This document shows, piece after piece, positions 11,860-23,590 of a stretch of DNA of 64,000 bases. The notes below the pieces were generated by a model. It was not told the DNA's origin and ran no database searches. It saw only the letters and a list, made by a program, of their open reading frames with translations. Each line of letters begins with the position of its first letter. Position 1 is the first letter of the stretch. The position numbers and the translations under genes are program-made. The stretch covers positions 10,531,711 through 10,595,710 of the forward strand of contig NC_133211.1 in NCBI RefSeq assembly GCF_958299795.1, written 5' to 3'. The stretch is from Porites lutea. Lineage: Eukaryota > Cnidaria > Anthozoa > Scleractinia > Poritidae.

Positions 11860-11984
11860 TAACCTGAGATCAGGCTCAATTTTCGTTTCGCTTTTTAATA
11901 ACATTCCTGCGGGCAAGGCGAAACGAAATCAGCCGTTAGAGAGAATGTATGAGAACCGCTAAAATTGGGCCTGATCTCAGGTTA
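11860..11984. repeat. 125-bp MITE with 9-bp target duplication
   Basis: The ends taacctgagatcagg and cctgatctcaggtta are perfect 15-bp inverted repeats. Direct repeats ggaaaatat (11851-11859 and 11985-11993) flank it. The paralogous site in copy A (1593-1601) has a single ggaaaatat and no insert, so both the element borders and the 9-bp target duplication are confirmed within this window. A 9-bp duplication fits Mutator-like elements best. The interior has imperfect foldback symmetry and no coding capacity. Confidence 0.9.
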
Positions 11985-12216
11985 GGAAAATATGCTCTTG
12001 TTGAGTAGAGTACTTGTAGAGATCTAGGTTTTATGGGAGATGAACTTGACATTATTTTTGAGAGTGGGAAGGGGGAATGTTGAAAGAATTTACAAAACCG
12101 CATTTAAAGCGGTCAGTCGACGTTCCTAGACATTCCAGCTGGATATTACTGAAACGGGGAATGGGCCTCTAGCACGGGTAACGCTCGCTAAGCGTTCCCC
12201 GCCTTCCCCGCCCGTA

Positions 12217-12430
12217 TTAACCCTTTAAACCCTAAGATCAAAATTTGAATTCTCATTTGTTGCCCCTATTCGGCATTTCGTACAGAAGTAGAGGGGAGAA
12301 GTTGATAAAATATCAAGCAAATTCATCTTGTATGATCATCTCCATAATTCTCATGACCGCTTTGTTTTACAACCATTGATATTACATGGAGAAATTTGAT
12401 GCTGATCACTTTTAGGGCCGAAAGGGTTAA
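12217..12430. repeat. TTAA-flanked MITE (duplicated copy)
   Basis: This is the counterpart of 1825-2038 within segmental copy B, with TTAA at both borders and the same inverted ends. It was carried by the duplication and is not an independent insertion. Confidence 0.65.
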
Positions 12431-13004
12431 TAACATTGCCGTCAATCTCCTGTACTGTACTGACGTCATCTTAGTAGATATCGCAAACGTCACGTTGTTG
12501 TTCAAATTATGGTCAATGTTAGTGGCTTATGAAGAACTAGCTGGGGTACTGTAAGCTAATCAGAAACGGAGAAATAGTTTGGAAAATAAGACCAAGGACA
12601 GATGATAACCTCTTGGCATTATTTTATTATGTCCTTATAACTCAAGAAAGTTTGTAACTATATTATTTTGAGCCTCTTCAATCTAAGCATCATTTGACAA
12701 TGTGTTAAAGGGCTATGTAATGGCAGCTTGCGATTTTTCTGAAACTAAGTCGATCAAAGGAGCGAAAAATAGACACTTCTATGATCACTGTTAGTGCACT
12801 TTGTGATAGTTGCGCAAGTCTGTAAAGGTGTACTTGTATACTGAAACTATAATATTGTCTTTGACTACTGATATTTTTGTCGTAGAAAAGACTACAATGA
12901 TTAGAATCCTCCTCTAAGTATATTTTTTAACACTAAGCCCCTTCCGGATAATTATGCTGCATACAAAGTTTTTCACGGATGAGATCGACATCCATCAATC
13001 GCGC

Positions 13005-14140
13005 CTAACCGCATCTCTCTAGCTCCTTCCAATTGCGCTGCATGGCATCCCATTTACCAAACTTATACAGGGTATGCCTTGTACCCCAGTGCCACCAGTG
13101 CCCCCATTGATAGAAAAGGCCGGCACTCAGCTCCAGAACGGTCAGGTTGACAGACAGACTCGTGCACCATTGACTCCCAGGAGAACGGTTTTCTTGGTAG
13201 GACAGTGTCAAAGGAAGACCAACCCTTACCAATGTTCCGTCGCCGTAGACACCTCCTCGGATGATATATGCCGAAACAAATCCTTCAATACTCACTGTTG
13301 CATCGGCCGAAGGGTCAATCTAGCGAAAAAAGAAGTTAAATGGTGAGTAACAACTACAAGTTTGTTAAGGACAGGATATGAGTGTACCTCTCGGAGGATT
13401 GGACAGGCCGCGTAATGGAGTACTCACCTCTACAGCTAAATTAACAGGATTGAGAGAATACTGCTCCACTGGAAAATTCAGCTGGATAGAGACGTCAAAA
13501 CTTAGGCTGAACTCCACCCCAACCCTCAAGATGAGAACAGGAATAGAAAAAGGCTAAGAAATAGAAAGAAAAGAAAAACGACAGTTACCTTTGTAACACA
13601 GATGGTGAAATGTAAATTCAACTAAACAGTTTTTAGGTTGACGTGATCATTTCGTGATTTGTTCCAAAATCACAGTATTTTGGTAAAGAATAAAACACAA
13701 ACAGCGGTGATAAACATTGCGAACTTTCGCATGTTTATACAAACTTGACGTTTCGTTCGCCAGTCAACATACATTTTCAAGTGATCAAAAGTGACTCAGA
13801 GTGATTAGTGCGCCGGTTAGCACACGATATAAGATCAATTAATTACATCACTTGAGTACAATACTTTTAAGAGGCTTCACCAAAGAGCAGTGTGCAACAA
13901 GTAGTTAAGAAGCATTTCAGAAGCAGACACACTCACTATTCCAATTCTCCAGTCACGTTTTATTGGCGTTACATGTACGTCCTTCAACTCACTTCTATCG
14001 TAACTCTTGTGAAATATCGTAAGTTTTTTACTTCCGATCTTAAGGCCACAAAAGACTCCATTTCCATGTTGCCATGGCTACGATGTAACCAAACCATTCA
14101 CTCTCCCTTTATATCGATTCCGATTACTTTCTTCTCAAAC
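13005..14140 (-). pseudogene. 3' fragment of the furin-site membrane protein gene, copy B
   Basis: Homologues of the last exon (13319-13005), exon 4 (13553-13428) and the 3' part of exon 3 (14140-13937) of copy A are present, with splice sites kept. The last exon is almost unchanged (a Val-to-Leu change and an NEF-to-YKF change among 96 residues). The exon 3 piece has a 1-bp deletion near 14058 relative to A, which breaks the frame, and homology ends at 14140 so exons 1 and 2 are absent. No promoter or membrane anchor is left. It is most simply a dead duplicate, though the intact terminal exons could still be spliced into a chimeric transcript. Confidence 0.8.
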
Positions 14141-15326
14141 AGTTAATGTAAACGTACTTTACGAATCTATATTTACCTTCTTCTTTCTGATTTGCATTAG
14201 ATTGGCTCCAAGAAAATTTGTGTAAATCTAACTCACATTGGAGTGAATTAATAAACAACCTAGTCATGCAGTGGACATATATTATTGAGAACTGGAAATT
14301 TAGAAGTCTAAGGGAAGCCACCTAAATAGTTTTGTTATCCTTTAGTTTTTTTTTGCTCTTTCGAGTCGCTGCTTACCTTTCAGTTACAGTAGTTGGGAAG
14401 TTGCGGCTCTGTGTGACGCAGCCTGCAGAGGAAGAAAGGACGAATGCAGCGATGTGCTTCAGGGATTTTCAAATTGAGCCGGAGTTGATCCAGCGGTCAG
14501 TAGAGCGTTAGTGATCCAGCAGTCAGTAAAACTGTTTGCGTAAGATCTTAATTTGTTTCCGGAAACCGCGTGTTGTACTTTAGAATCTAGAATCGCTCCA
14601 GTAAAGGAGCCATCTTCATAAATTTGAAAACTCAAGAACGGAGTACAGGCTTTTTGCGACTGTATAATTCGTTGTAAATTCACAAAGAGCTAATGAGCAT
14701 CTATGTCTCAATTTTAAGCTGTTAATTCTGTAGACCCAACAATTACCAAAAGCTGTACCAGATTGTTAATAAAAAACCTACCCAGAAATATAACAGTCAA
14801 GAAGATTGAAAAGTATATTTTGAAAAAATAGTGCTTCTAAAGTAAATCATTTGTTGGTACACGACACCTTTTATAGCTGTCGCAGACATCACTGAGTTAA
14901 TCGTACATCAAGGAAAATAATGAAAGACGTCAAAACGAGCTTGAGCTTTTATAGCATTTCTTTTGTTGTTCAAGCTGACCTCAGACGACCTCAGACGTTT
15001 TCTGATAATAGACGATAACGACTCAGAAAATACCGACACGTACCATATTAAACATTTTGGAACCTTGCAGAGCTGGAGAAGCTGTTTCTAAAAATAAACA
15101 TCTTCGATTCTATCCAAACTCCACTGCTTTGCTTTTTCAAATTTGCTTCGTTTCTTAGCACATATGAGTGACAGCAGGACATTAGGGTGTAATGACTTTT
15201 CAATGCTATTCAGCGTTTCAAGCTTGATTTCCACCGCACTCTCGGTCGAGAAAGGAGCGTGCGCTCCTTTCCCGAACAACGGCTGCTAATCGAGCCTACA
15301 GTTGGAACTGGCGCTTCCATCCAAGG

Positions 15327-15705
15327 CTGGCTTTCATTGGTGACGGAGTCAGAGTCTAGGGAAAACTGCGTTCTGATTCCGCTTACGAATCCTTCGTTTA
15401 CAATAAAGTGAAAACTGGATCGTCGAAGTCGCAAGCTGAAGCGGAAGAACTGTGTGGTAACATGCATTGTGATTGGTTTATCCTTCCTCTTCTGCTTCCG
15501 ACTCCGACAGTCTGGTTTTTGCTAGATCATAAAACGTAAGCAACGGAGTCGTAAGCGGAGTCGGAAGAAAATAGAAACCTTCTGATTCTTGTGATTGTTC
15601 TGACTTCTGACTGACTGACTTCTTCCGATTTTGATTTTCACTAGGTCATAAGCGCCCTAACGACTTCGACTCCGACTCCGACTCTCCGTCGCTAGTAAAA
15701 ACCAG
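15327..15705. repeat. Foldback MITE of the ggagtcggagtc type (copy 1)
   Basis: Inverted ends are formed by ggctttcattggtgacggag on the left and ccgtcgctagtaaaaaccag on the right. The interior is rich in gactcc/ggagtc hexamers. A related full element lies at 39503-39912 with the same order of internal words (ttctgattcc, gtttatccttcc, gattttcactagg). Confidence 0.65.
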
Positions 15706-16946
15706 TATTTAAGCTAGCTTCAGATACAATACTTTTCCATCCGGTCCTAGTGCGGGGGGTCATACATGCAGCACTCACCCGTGCGGGTAAAAAAATGGGG
15801 CTGAGCATACCGGGCGTGTACGTATTTTGGGGAATACCCGTTACTGTAAGCGTAAGGTATCTGTGAACACGCAGTCAGCTTTTGTATCAGCCGCTTGAAG
15901 CTGAAGTACTAGTGTTTTGTAGTGAATTGTTTTCTGGTGACTCCTAAATTTCCTTGTGCATTTATCCATAAATGGCTGTAAATTTAGACCAAGAGGTCTG
16001 AGAATTCTAGTTGTTAGTTGTCAGTTTTCGAGACACCCTACAAAACTGGCTTTTCTGTGATTTCGACCCATATACATCAGGCTTACCGTGACTTACTCGA
16101 ACTCACAAAAAGTCGTTTGAGAGGTCTTTCCTTTTTCGTCCCCTCCCCCTACCCCCTCCCTTTAAACTTTTGCGCACGCGCACAAGAGAAACCTGTTTCC
16201 GAGAAATCGACTCGAGCGTGATTTTCTCCTAACCACTTTGCATTTATGTTTCATATCGCTGAATATTAAGCTGTAAGGTAAGGGCTTTGCTCTGTTTTGA
16301 TGTCAATACCTTCCGTAGTAGCAATTTAAAGCACTACTTTACACCTATAGTTTTAACGCCAGCTGCACAGCGACTTTTCTGATTCGATTGTCCTTCGTCG
16401 CCGCCAGGCTTTCCGGCCGTATCCTGTATTTGTTAAAAGGGGCCGTATCGACTTGAAGTCTATTTAACGAAGTAATCGTTGAGGTCTTACGTTTCCTTGT
16501 TACTTTCAAGACAAAAATGCCCATAGATATAAATATTGAATAAAAAGTGAAAATTTGCTGAAGTCAGTCGTCAGGGTAAATACAGTAGAATTAAATACGA
16601 ACACTGGACTACAATAAAAATCGAATCAGGTTAGAGACAATTCATTCGAACAGTTTTGAGATGTATTACATCAGAAGCACATTCAGCTTCGATCATATTA
16701 AATTTGAAGCGGTGAACTTGATGTCACAAGGCCTGTCAGGACAATATTTTACTTTTCATTTTATATCGCCCCACCCCCTCTACGGAATTCAGTTTTTAGT
16801 CAGTATTGTTCGAAAGGATATGATGATGATGACGTTTATTTAACAGATCCACAGGGTAGCTCTTCCCTGTTACTGATTGCATTATTTGCAATCAAAAATA
16901 ATTTGAATTACGTCGTTTAGAATTAAGAAATAAAAGTGAGGTATTT

Positions 16947-17010
16947 AACAATTATTCGGCCTCATGGGCTATTGACTCACAGGCCATGAGGGCGAGAGGA
17001 ATAATTGTTT
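16947..17010. repeat. Imperfect hairpin, probable MITE fragment
   Basis: The arms acaattattcggcctcatgg and gaggaataattgt, with an inner ccatgag, pair imperfectly around ctattgactcac. Further words such as aaccaatcagaacgcagc follow to about 17210. The full extent of the element is not clear. Confidence 0.4.
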
Positions 17011-17780
17011 TTAGTAATTCCAACTAGTTGGTCAAAAATATCGAAACAAAACAACTTTAGCTACCAAAACGCGATTCAGCTGCCACTGTTTTGGTTTTCA
17101 AAGCCAGTGCTTTTCGCCACAAGTGGGCTATAACATATAGCCTTGTAGTAGCTCAACCAATCAGAACGCAGCATTGATAATAGACAACTAGTTGGATTTT
17201 ACTATGAAAAAAAAGTATTTAAGTATGACTAACGGCACCGAAGTTACTGTTCCTTTTTTTCTTACGTTGGAGGTTTAGAAATCACCAACTCTTTGTCCGA
17301 AATAAATCTGAATTTGGGCAACACTGGTCATTCGGAATCCTCTCTTCACTGAGGTTGTGAAAAACACAGCAGCATGGCTTCCACAGTCCTGGGGCTGGCA
17401 TGTCCCATTCCAGATGTGTTATATATCATTTACTTCGTCCGTGGCTAACTCTGACTAAGAGAATTTGACTAAGTATCAGGTGTTTCTGGGGGGAAAGGTT
17501 GAAGAGAGAAAAGAACTTAAGAGGGGCTTCTGATGAATTCGATTCAGCCGTAGCACAACCTTAACGATTCACGTTTACGCCAAACGACAAACGTGATTTT
17601 GTACCACATGACCAAGTTTTCCCGTTAATTGTCGTTTACTTCACCGAGGAGGATGATATCTCACTTATATTTTCCGAACTGAATGCAAGGTTTCCCAATC
17701 ATTGCCCAGTTTACGCCAACACTCAGCATGTATAGTCACCACACTTTTAATTTAACTTTTGCAGGCAAATTTCGGATAAG

Positions 17781-19934
17781 ATGAATATATGTAGTAAGAG
17801 TGAAAGGAAAGTGACCGATGCCAAAGAGTTGGATGTCACAGACAAACCGAAGCATGCTCAAGATTATAAGGTATTAAATTCTAACCAAAAGCCACTAGTC
17901 CTTTCCTTCTTCCTTTTCCCTTCCACTTGATCACAGGCTGAGCAATAGGCCATTTCAGAGTTCCAAAAAATCTCACTTTCAAAACGAGGCTAAGTGCGAA
18001 ACCTTTGTTGTGAAAATGAGTTTTATTTGCCTCATAATTAAAAATCATTTTCATATCAATGGCTTCGCACTTAGCCTCGCTTTGAAAGTGAGATTTTTTG
18101 GGACTCGGAAATGGCCTATTCAGGAAAAAAAGTTATTTAGTGTGCACGTTATAGGTTCCGTCACTTGTTTTTTGTTTTACTTTGTTTTGGTTTTGTCCTC
18201 GTTTTTTACGGTTTGTTGACTAACTGATTTGTATACAAGAAAGGTTTTATTTTGTTCTGTTTAGGTAATACTTTGTAGTTTGTCTTTCATTTGTCTAGGA
18301 TAAAACATTTGTGCATACCACCGTTACCCTTCCTCCTTAAAAGGTCGGGGAACAACACAAGGGCTAATAGTGCATAAAGAACCATATTCACAATTTACAA
18401 CCCCACTGAATATAAATCAATATAAGTGATAAAAAAAACGTAATCATGTAATGATAAAATCATGATCACATATCACAGAACCCACATTTGAAGCTGAACA
18501 GTTTTTACACGATGTTTTTCCTTTGTCGTTTAGGAGATAGACAACAGCCAGGGTAGGATATTGATCTACCCAGCTGAGTTTGATGCAGAAAACGAAAAGG
18601 AATATTTAGACTTTCAGCGTTGGTGCCAAGAGGATGACACGGATATGCCATCGTGGCCGCCCGAAGAGGAAACTCCCAAAGAAGAAGAAAAAAAGAGCCA
18701 AATAGACGAAGAAACCGACGAGGACAGTGACGACGAAAGTGACGACAGCTATGACTGGTCCCCAGAATATCCAGAACAGTATACAGTCACAAGCGATCCA
18801 ATACCTGCTGAAGCAACCATTAGTCGTCCGATCGCCTACCTGCTATTTAGAGACAGAGCCGAGCTTTTGTTTCAAGGCATCACGAAAGCTATTTCGTCGG
18901 CCAAAAAATCTACAAAATTAAGCCCCTTACAGGAAGCAGTTTTGAAGAACATTAACGAAAACAGAAAATTGCCTCGCATTGCGTTGTCGCTTGAGAGAAC
19001 TAGCTTTCTGGTTCGTGTTTCTGTTCTACGGTCATCTGTGCCTGTTTACCGAGACATTAGGGTCCCATCAAATATGAATCTGCGCATGTTCCAAACCCGC
19101 GTTCTGTGTCCTGTCTTCGACTGGGATTCAAAGATAATGCCTCTAAAATACATGTACTACCTCCCGCATACGTGCTATCCCTCTGGGCGCCGACCCTTGT
19201 CAAACTTCAAAGACATTGTGTTCACAACACCCTATCAAGACGATTTCACTGGGATGGTGATGACATTCAACCAGGAAGCCACTAATGCGGAAATCATTGA
19301 CGATAGGAATGTTTGTCTCGTAGACTTTTTGCAGGATGCCGGGAACACTTTATACTACCAGCATAACCTGGCAATACCTGTAACGTTACAGCTCAAACTT
19401 TTGCAAATTGGCCAAGAGGATACTGTGGAGCTTATTGGAGGGACGGGCATCAGTCCACCTGAGAGTGACTTGGTAACGGATGGCCCATTTGACGAACAAA
19501 TACTTGGAATTGATACTTTCAATCTTGCTATCAAATGGCTACAATCTGTCTCTATCCACGAGAGCTACAAGAGGGAAGGCATGCGCCTGTTGCAGATCCA
19601 ACTGAAAGACTCAAAGACGTTTGACCCGACAAAATTTGATCTACCTGGTGCGCGCGAAAGACTTAATCGGTCAATTCGTCATTCTACTGCAAGGACCCAT
19701 CTACCAATCACGACAGGGCAATCAATGGCCGTGATGTTTTCAGATGACCCAAGAGCCATTATTAGGAATCTCCCAAAAGTAAGTTTTTTGGGAATGTGTA
19801 AAACATGCCTTAAAGAGAACGTCAAATTGCTAAAATGTGGACGTTGTAAAAGCGTGTTTTACTGCTCAAAAGACTGCCAGAAAAAAGACTGGAAGTCTCA
19901 TAAAGCAGTGTGTGCCGTTGCTTACCATAAATAA
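17781..19934 (+). CDS. MYND zinc finger protein with pRiA4b ORF-3-like domain (2 exons)
   Basis: Exon 1 (17781-17870) starts at ATG and ends AAG|GTATTA. Exon 2 (18534-19934) follows a tttag acceptor and stays in phase, giving 496 residues. Residues ~72-105 are a Glu/Asp-rich disordered stretch. Residues ~187-320 resemble the plasmid pRiA4b ORF-3 family: a strand ending in VYRDIRVPSN, then FDWDSK, and later VDFLQDAGNTLYY, matching that family's conserved 'LsdlL..g..f.Y' element. Residues 452-490 are a MYND finger with the C-x2-C, C-x2-C, C-x3-C, H-x3-C spacing (CKTC, CGRC, CSKDC, HKAVC). MYND fingers bind proline-rich peptides in transcription or chaperone complexes. The role of the ORF-3 domain in animals is unclear, so I give no gene symbol. 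A foldback element lies in the intron. Confidence 0.9.
17944..18120. repeat. Foldback MITE with aataggccatttc ends
   Basis: The ends aataggccatttc and gaaatggcctatt are inverted, and the arms extend for about 58 bp with few mismatches (ctcactttcaaaacgaggct pairs with agcctcgctttgaaagtgag). It lies in the single intron of the MYND gene. A related element with the same ends lies at 62268-62487. Confidence 0.8.
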
Positions 19935-20700
19935 CCCGTAGCACTAAGAATAGGCGGATTCATCGTGGCGTCATTGCTTACATTTTTGCTCATTAGCATA
20001 CGAGTTAATCCATAGAAGATGTAGCCGTATTGAAAAAACAATTTCATAGGTTAAATTTTATAGTAAAATGAAATATAAAATTGTCCTCACATATAACATT
20101 TATAACAAACTTCAATAGTTTTGGTGCAAGAATACCAAACAGAGGTGTCTTGCAAAAATTGATAGAACTTATATATTTATTTAGATATTGTTCAGATTGA
20201 ATCAACAATGGCAATAGCTAAAAGTTACAAAATGGGTACAATAACTATAAGTATTAAGTTTGTCAGGTTGATGATGATTATGCTCGTTTTTAATTTAGAA
20301 ACGCAAAAGTTATTGTGCCTGGAGTTAATTCGGCACAGTTTTGCTTGTATGTTGAGGGTCTAGTTTTGTTATATTTCATTCCTTAAACTCAATTAAAATA
20401 TTCTTTTTTTAATTGTCGAACGCAAGAGTTAGTTAACTATGAAGGATTAAGCGATGTTTTAGCGAAGGAGATTAACACAGATTACAAATAAAAAACTTGA
20501 TAATTAAGGCTAACCTAAGATGTAAAACCGTGACAAACCCCGAAAGGTGACTTTCAACTAGCAAGCATTAGGTAATACAAGACAAAAGCCGCGCCTAATA
20601 CTTATTTTTTCAAGATTTTTGTTTTATGTAGCTTCTTTTTCAGTTATCAAATTTTTCATGTAGAATTTGGAAAGGGAGATTAATTCGAGCAAAGGACGAT
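19935..20700. other. 3' flank of the MYND gene
   Basis: AT-rich sequence without a supported gene. It should hold the 3' UTR and polyadenylation site of the MYND gene; an AATAAA-like word occurs near 20485. The gene is convergent with copy C, whose last exon ends at 20701. Confidence 0.4.
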
Positions 20701-22640
20701 CTACAATCCGCGCTTAACTGGTCTCTCTAGCTCCTTCCAGTTGCGCTGTATGGCATCCCATTTACCAAACTCATACAGGGTATGCCTTGTACCCCAGTGC
20801 CACCAGTGCCGCCATTGATAGAAAAGGCTGGCACTCAGCTCCAGAGCGGTCAGGCGGACGGACAGGTCTACACACCACTTGTTCCCAGGGTCACGGTTGT
20901 CACGGTAGGATAGCATCACAGGTAGACCAACGCGAACTAATGTGCCATCTCCGTATGCACCTCCGCGGATAAAGTATGCTGACACGTATCCTTCAATGCT
21001 TGCTGTGACTTCGGCTGTCCATGTCCATGTTCCCATTCAACAATGACAGATTGAATTTTACTAGGAACCAGTACTCTTCGGATGTCTTGTTAAGGACCTG
21101 GATACCAACTATCGCACCGATGTTAGCTGCAAACACAAAAACAAAAACGAGGCTGAGTTCCTCGATACTTGGTTAGCAGTTACTCCGTGGGTTACCTACA
21201 AAAACAGCATATAAGTTGGCATGGTAACTCCAGAGGGCACTCCTTTATCTGGACTAAAGGGGTAAGTTCCGCTAAGAGAGGATAAAGCTCAGAGAATTAA
21301 TCTCCCATATGGGCCCTATAGCTATCTCAATCCTTCTAAAGATATTTTTAGATCTTTTCTGAGATCTGTTGTTTCCAAGAGCACGAGGGTTGAGTGATAG
21401 CCAATCATATGTCTCTTTACGGTCTAAAATTTTACTATTTGGCTCCTTTAACAGTATGAAGGTTAGCCATACATTTGTGGTACCAAGACTTATTTTTTGC
21501 AGAAAAATATAATTCCATGATGCCAGTTTAAAATATTGATCCCCTTAAATTGCTGCATGCGGAACACATGAATCAGGTCATAAACTTTTGTCTTAAAAAA
21601 GGTAGCAAAATGCCTTTAACAGGGTGAGGGACTGAATGAGTCGGCAGCACACCCAGGGGGGACTCCCATGTGAAAGGGGCGGGGATGCTCACGCGAAGAA
21701 AAATTATATATTTTCGATTCGTTTTCTTTACTCAATTTACGTAATCAAAGTTTAAAATGGTCTCTCTTTTTAGGGTCAAAAAAAGGTTGGGCCACGCCCA
21801 GATTGGTCTCCTTAGAGGTTAATTTAAAATTTGCGACGAGCATCCCCGCCCCTTTCATATGGGAGTCCCCCAGGAGGGCACACCTCTACTCACACTTCCC
21901 TTGAGAGCCTCTCCCCCACCCCCCGCGGCGGATTTGCGCTGTTCGATTTTTCGACTAACTCAACCCAGGCTTGTTGTCGAGTCCGAAAGGGCAGAGCCGT
22001 GTAGAGGGGGTGGGAAAATACTACTTCCTTCCCTCACCCTGCTAAGCCCGCTAAGCCCACCACAATGATATCACTGTATTCTTCCTAATCTTCTTAGTGC
22101 TCTCCCGAAAAATACGTCTGCACAGGTGTTTAAGACAACTATTTTGATCTCGGAAGGTTCAGGTGAACACAGGTCCACTCGGGACACACGGGCAGTTGAA
22201 CTAATATAAATATAAAACTCTGATATCCGGGTTTCATTTGAGGAAGAACTTACGCACGATATGCTTACTGAGTCATGACCAGTAAGGAGTGAAGTGGAGT
22301 TAGGAAAACATCACGTAATGCCTCAAAAAACTGAACTTGAAAAAGATATACCCTTCTGTGCACCATTTCCTTGAATTTCTATCTGCTGATTCACCTTATA
22401 TGCCAGAGTCTCGCCTTTGTCCAAGCTTACTTCAACCAGACGAGTTGGAGCTGTTTTCGCCGTTTTTCTCGATGCAAAATACAAACTAATGGAAATCACA
22501 GCACCAAGCAAAGGAACTACAACTAAGATAATGATAACAGTGATCTTGGTCTTTTGCCAGGGAAACTTTTTCCCCACAAAATTATAGCTCTTGTTGTCAC
22601 TAAACTCAGCTTTTGGTTCTGGGTCCTTATTCGCCTCCAT
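20701..22640 (-). pseudogene. Furin-site membrane protein relative, copy C, with exon 2-exon 5 fusion
   Basis: Exon 1 (22640-22352) is intact: 96 residues with a membrane span like that of copy A, ending in a normal GT donor in the same phase. The next exon begins at 21126 after a tttgcag acceptor and matches copy A exon 2 (GIQVLNKT, then EEYWF and FNLSLLNGN). It then runs directly, without intron or exons 3-4, into sequence matching the last exon (ASIEGYVSAYFIRGG to the C-terminus at 20701). The junction is out of frame by one base, so the exon 2 frame stops soon after. The furin-site region is gone. The C-terminus ends VKRGL rather than CG. It is probably a deletion pseudogene, although a frame-restoring splice cannot be excluded. 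It is more diverged from A than B is, hence older. Confidence 0.72.
21656..21871. repeat. Foldback MITE in copy C intron 1
   Basis: The left end gggggactcccatgtgaaag, continuing gggcggggatgctc, and the right end gagcatccccgcccctttca, continuing tatgggagtccccc, are inverted arms of about 34 bp with only one or two mismatches. No coding capacity is seen. Confidence 0.8.
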
Positions 22641-22668
22641 GTTGGTGGAGCTGAAGGGATCAAAAAAG

Positions 22669-22782
22669 AGACAGAGAAACGTGTAAATACAAGCAAGGGA
22701 ATCGAAGCTACTATTGTAGTCAAAGAGACAGAGAAACGTGTAAATACAAGCAAGGGAATCGAAGCTACTATTGTAGTCACAT
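22669..22782. repeat. 57-bp tandem duplication upstream of copy C exon 1
   Basis: Two almost exact 57-bp units, each containing gtgtaaatacaagcaaggga and gctactattgtagtca, lie immediately 5' of the copy C start codon (22640) on the minus strand. They fall in its likely 5' UTR or promoter. Confidence 0.85.
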
Positions 22783-22957
22783 AATCACTATTTACTTAAA
22801 ATTCACTTTTCAATCCTTTGGTAGTGTTCTTCTGAGCTCCGAAGCAATGCATTGGCTATTTTTTCTGACGACAGTTTAGTTCCACCGTAACTGAATTCTC
22901 ATTTCATGGTGATAAAAAGCGCGCGCGTGGATACAACTTCAACGAGGGCGCATAATT

Positions 22958-23590
22958 ATAAAGTGGATAAACTGCAAATTATAGTAGTTGCTAAAAGATA
23001 CATCTACATGTCGTGACTGTTCGTCAATAGGATGCATCAAATGTGTGCAATTCCACAATTTGTTTCAGCTCCATTAAATCCTATACCAACTATTACTCGT
23101 AAAGCATTTTAGGAGGGGCCACCCACAATGTGTGGAAAATAACGCAAAGTAAACTTAAGACGTTATGTAACGAACTAAATGTACACGTCAATTCTCTAAA
23201 TGAATAGAGTAAATAATTCACGCGCACAAAATAAAACTGTGCGCGTATACGTACCAAGATACAACTGAAACTGACAAATCTAAGTAATAAATAAGGGATG
23301 TAGGGATATTAATTCAACCCTGGATTGCTAATCTCATCTCCCCCAGGGCGGCACCATACTTCTCGGACGATAAGACCATGGCGATTGAATGATTTATTAA
23401 ATGATTTCTGATGTAGATTTGTTTCAAAGTCTTGTTGTCTGAGACGTAATGAAAGTCCGCGGAGTCTATTTATCATGAAGGCAACTTTGGACGTGCGAAT
23501 TCTAGCATATCTCACCAGTTGATATATAAACACCTTCAGCTGGATTGACGGGAATGTAGCTGTCCAGAGTCCGTATATAATAATAATCAT
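22958..23590 (-). mobile_element. Retroelement 3' end (copy 1), LINE or Penelope-like
   Basis: The minus-strand frame 23590-23309 contains IYQLVRYARI and, further on, LRLRQQDFETN and FNRHG. I associate this arrangement with the C-terminal tail of invertebrate reverse-transcriptase proteins (I/YISQLIRYAR... type). About 350 bp of 3' UTR follows toward lower coordinates. A second copy of the UTR and last codons lies at 44480-44925. No polymerase core is present, so family assignment is uncertain. Confidence 0.55.

Larger units (their letters stand above)
11023..14140. repeat. Segmental duplication, copy B
   Basis: This is the direct-orientation partner of 655-3748. It begins within 'ttcccgtttaccaaaccg', where a 12-bp unit is repeated in tandem, and ends abruptly at 14140 in the middle of the exon 3 homologue. 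It has one private insertion (11860-11984) and lacks about 112 bp found at 1339-1450 in copy A. Confidence 0.92.
14141..17780. other. Intergenic stretch with MITEs
   Basis: No gene is supported between copy B and the MYND gene. The stretch holds the gactcc-type foldback element at 15327-15705 and an imperfect hairpin at about 16947-17010. The final few hundred bases should contain the promoter and 5' UTR of the gene starting at 17781, but I see no decisive TATA box. Confidence 0.45.
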
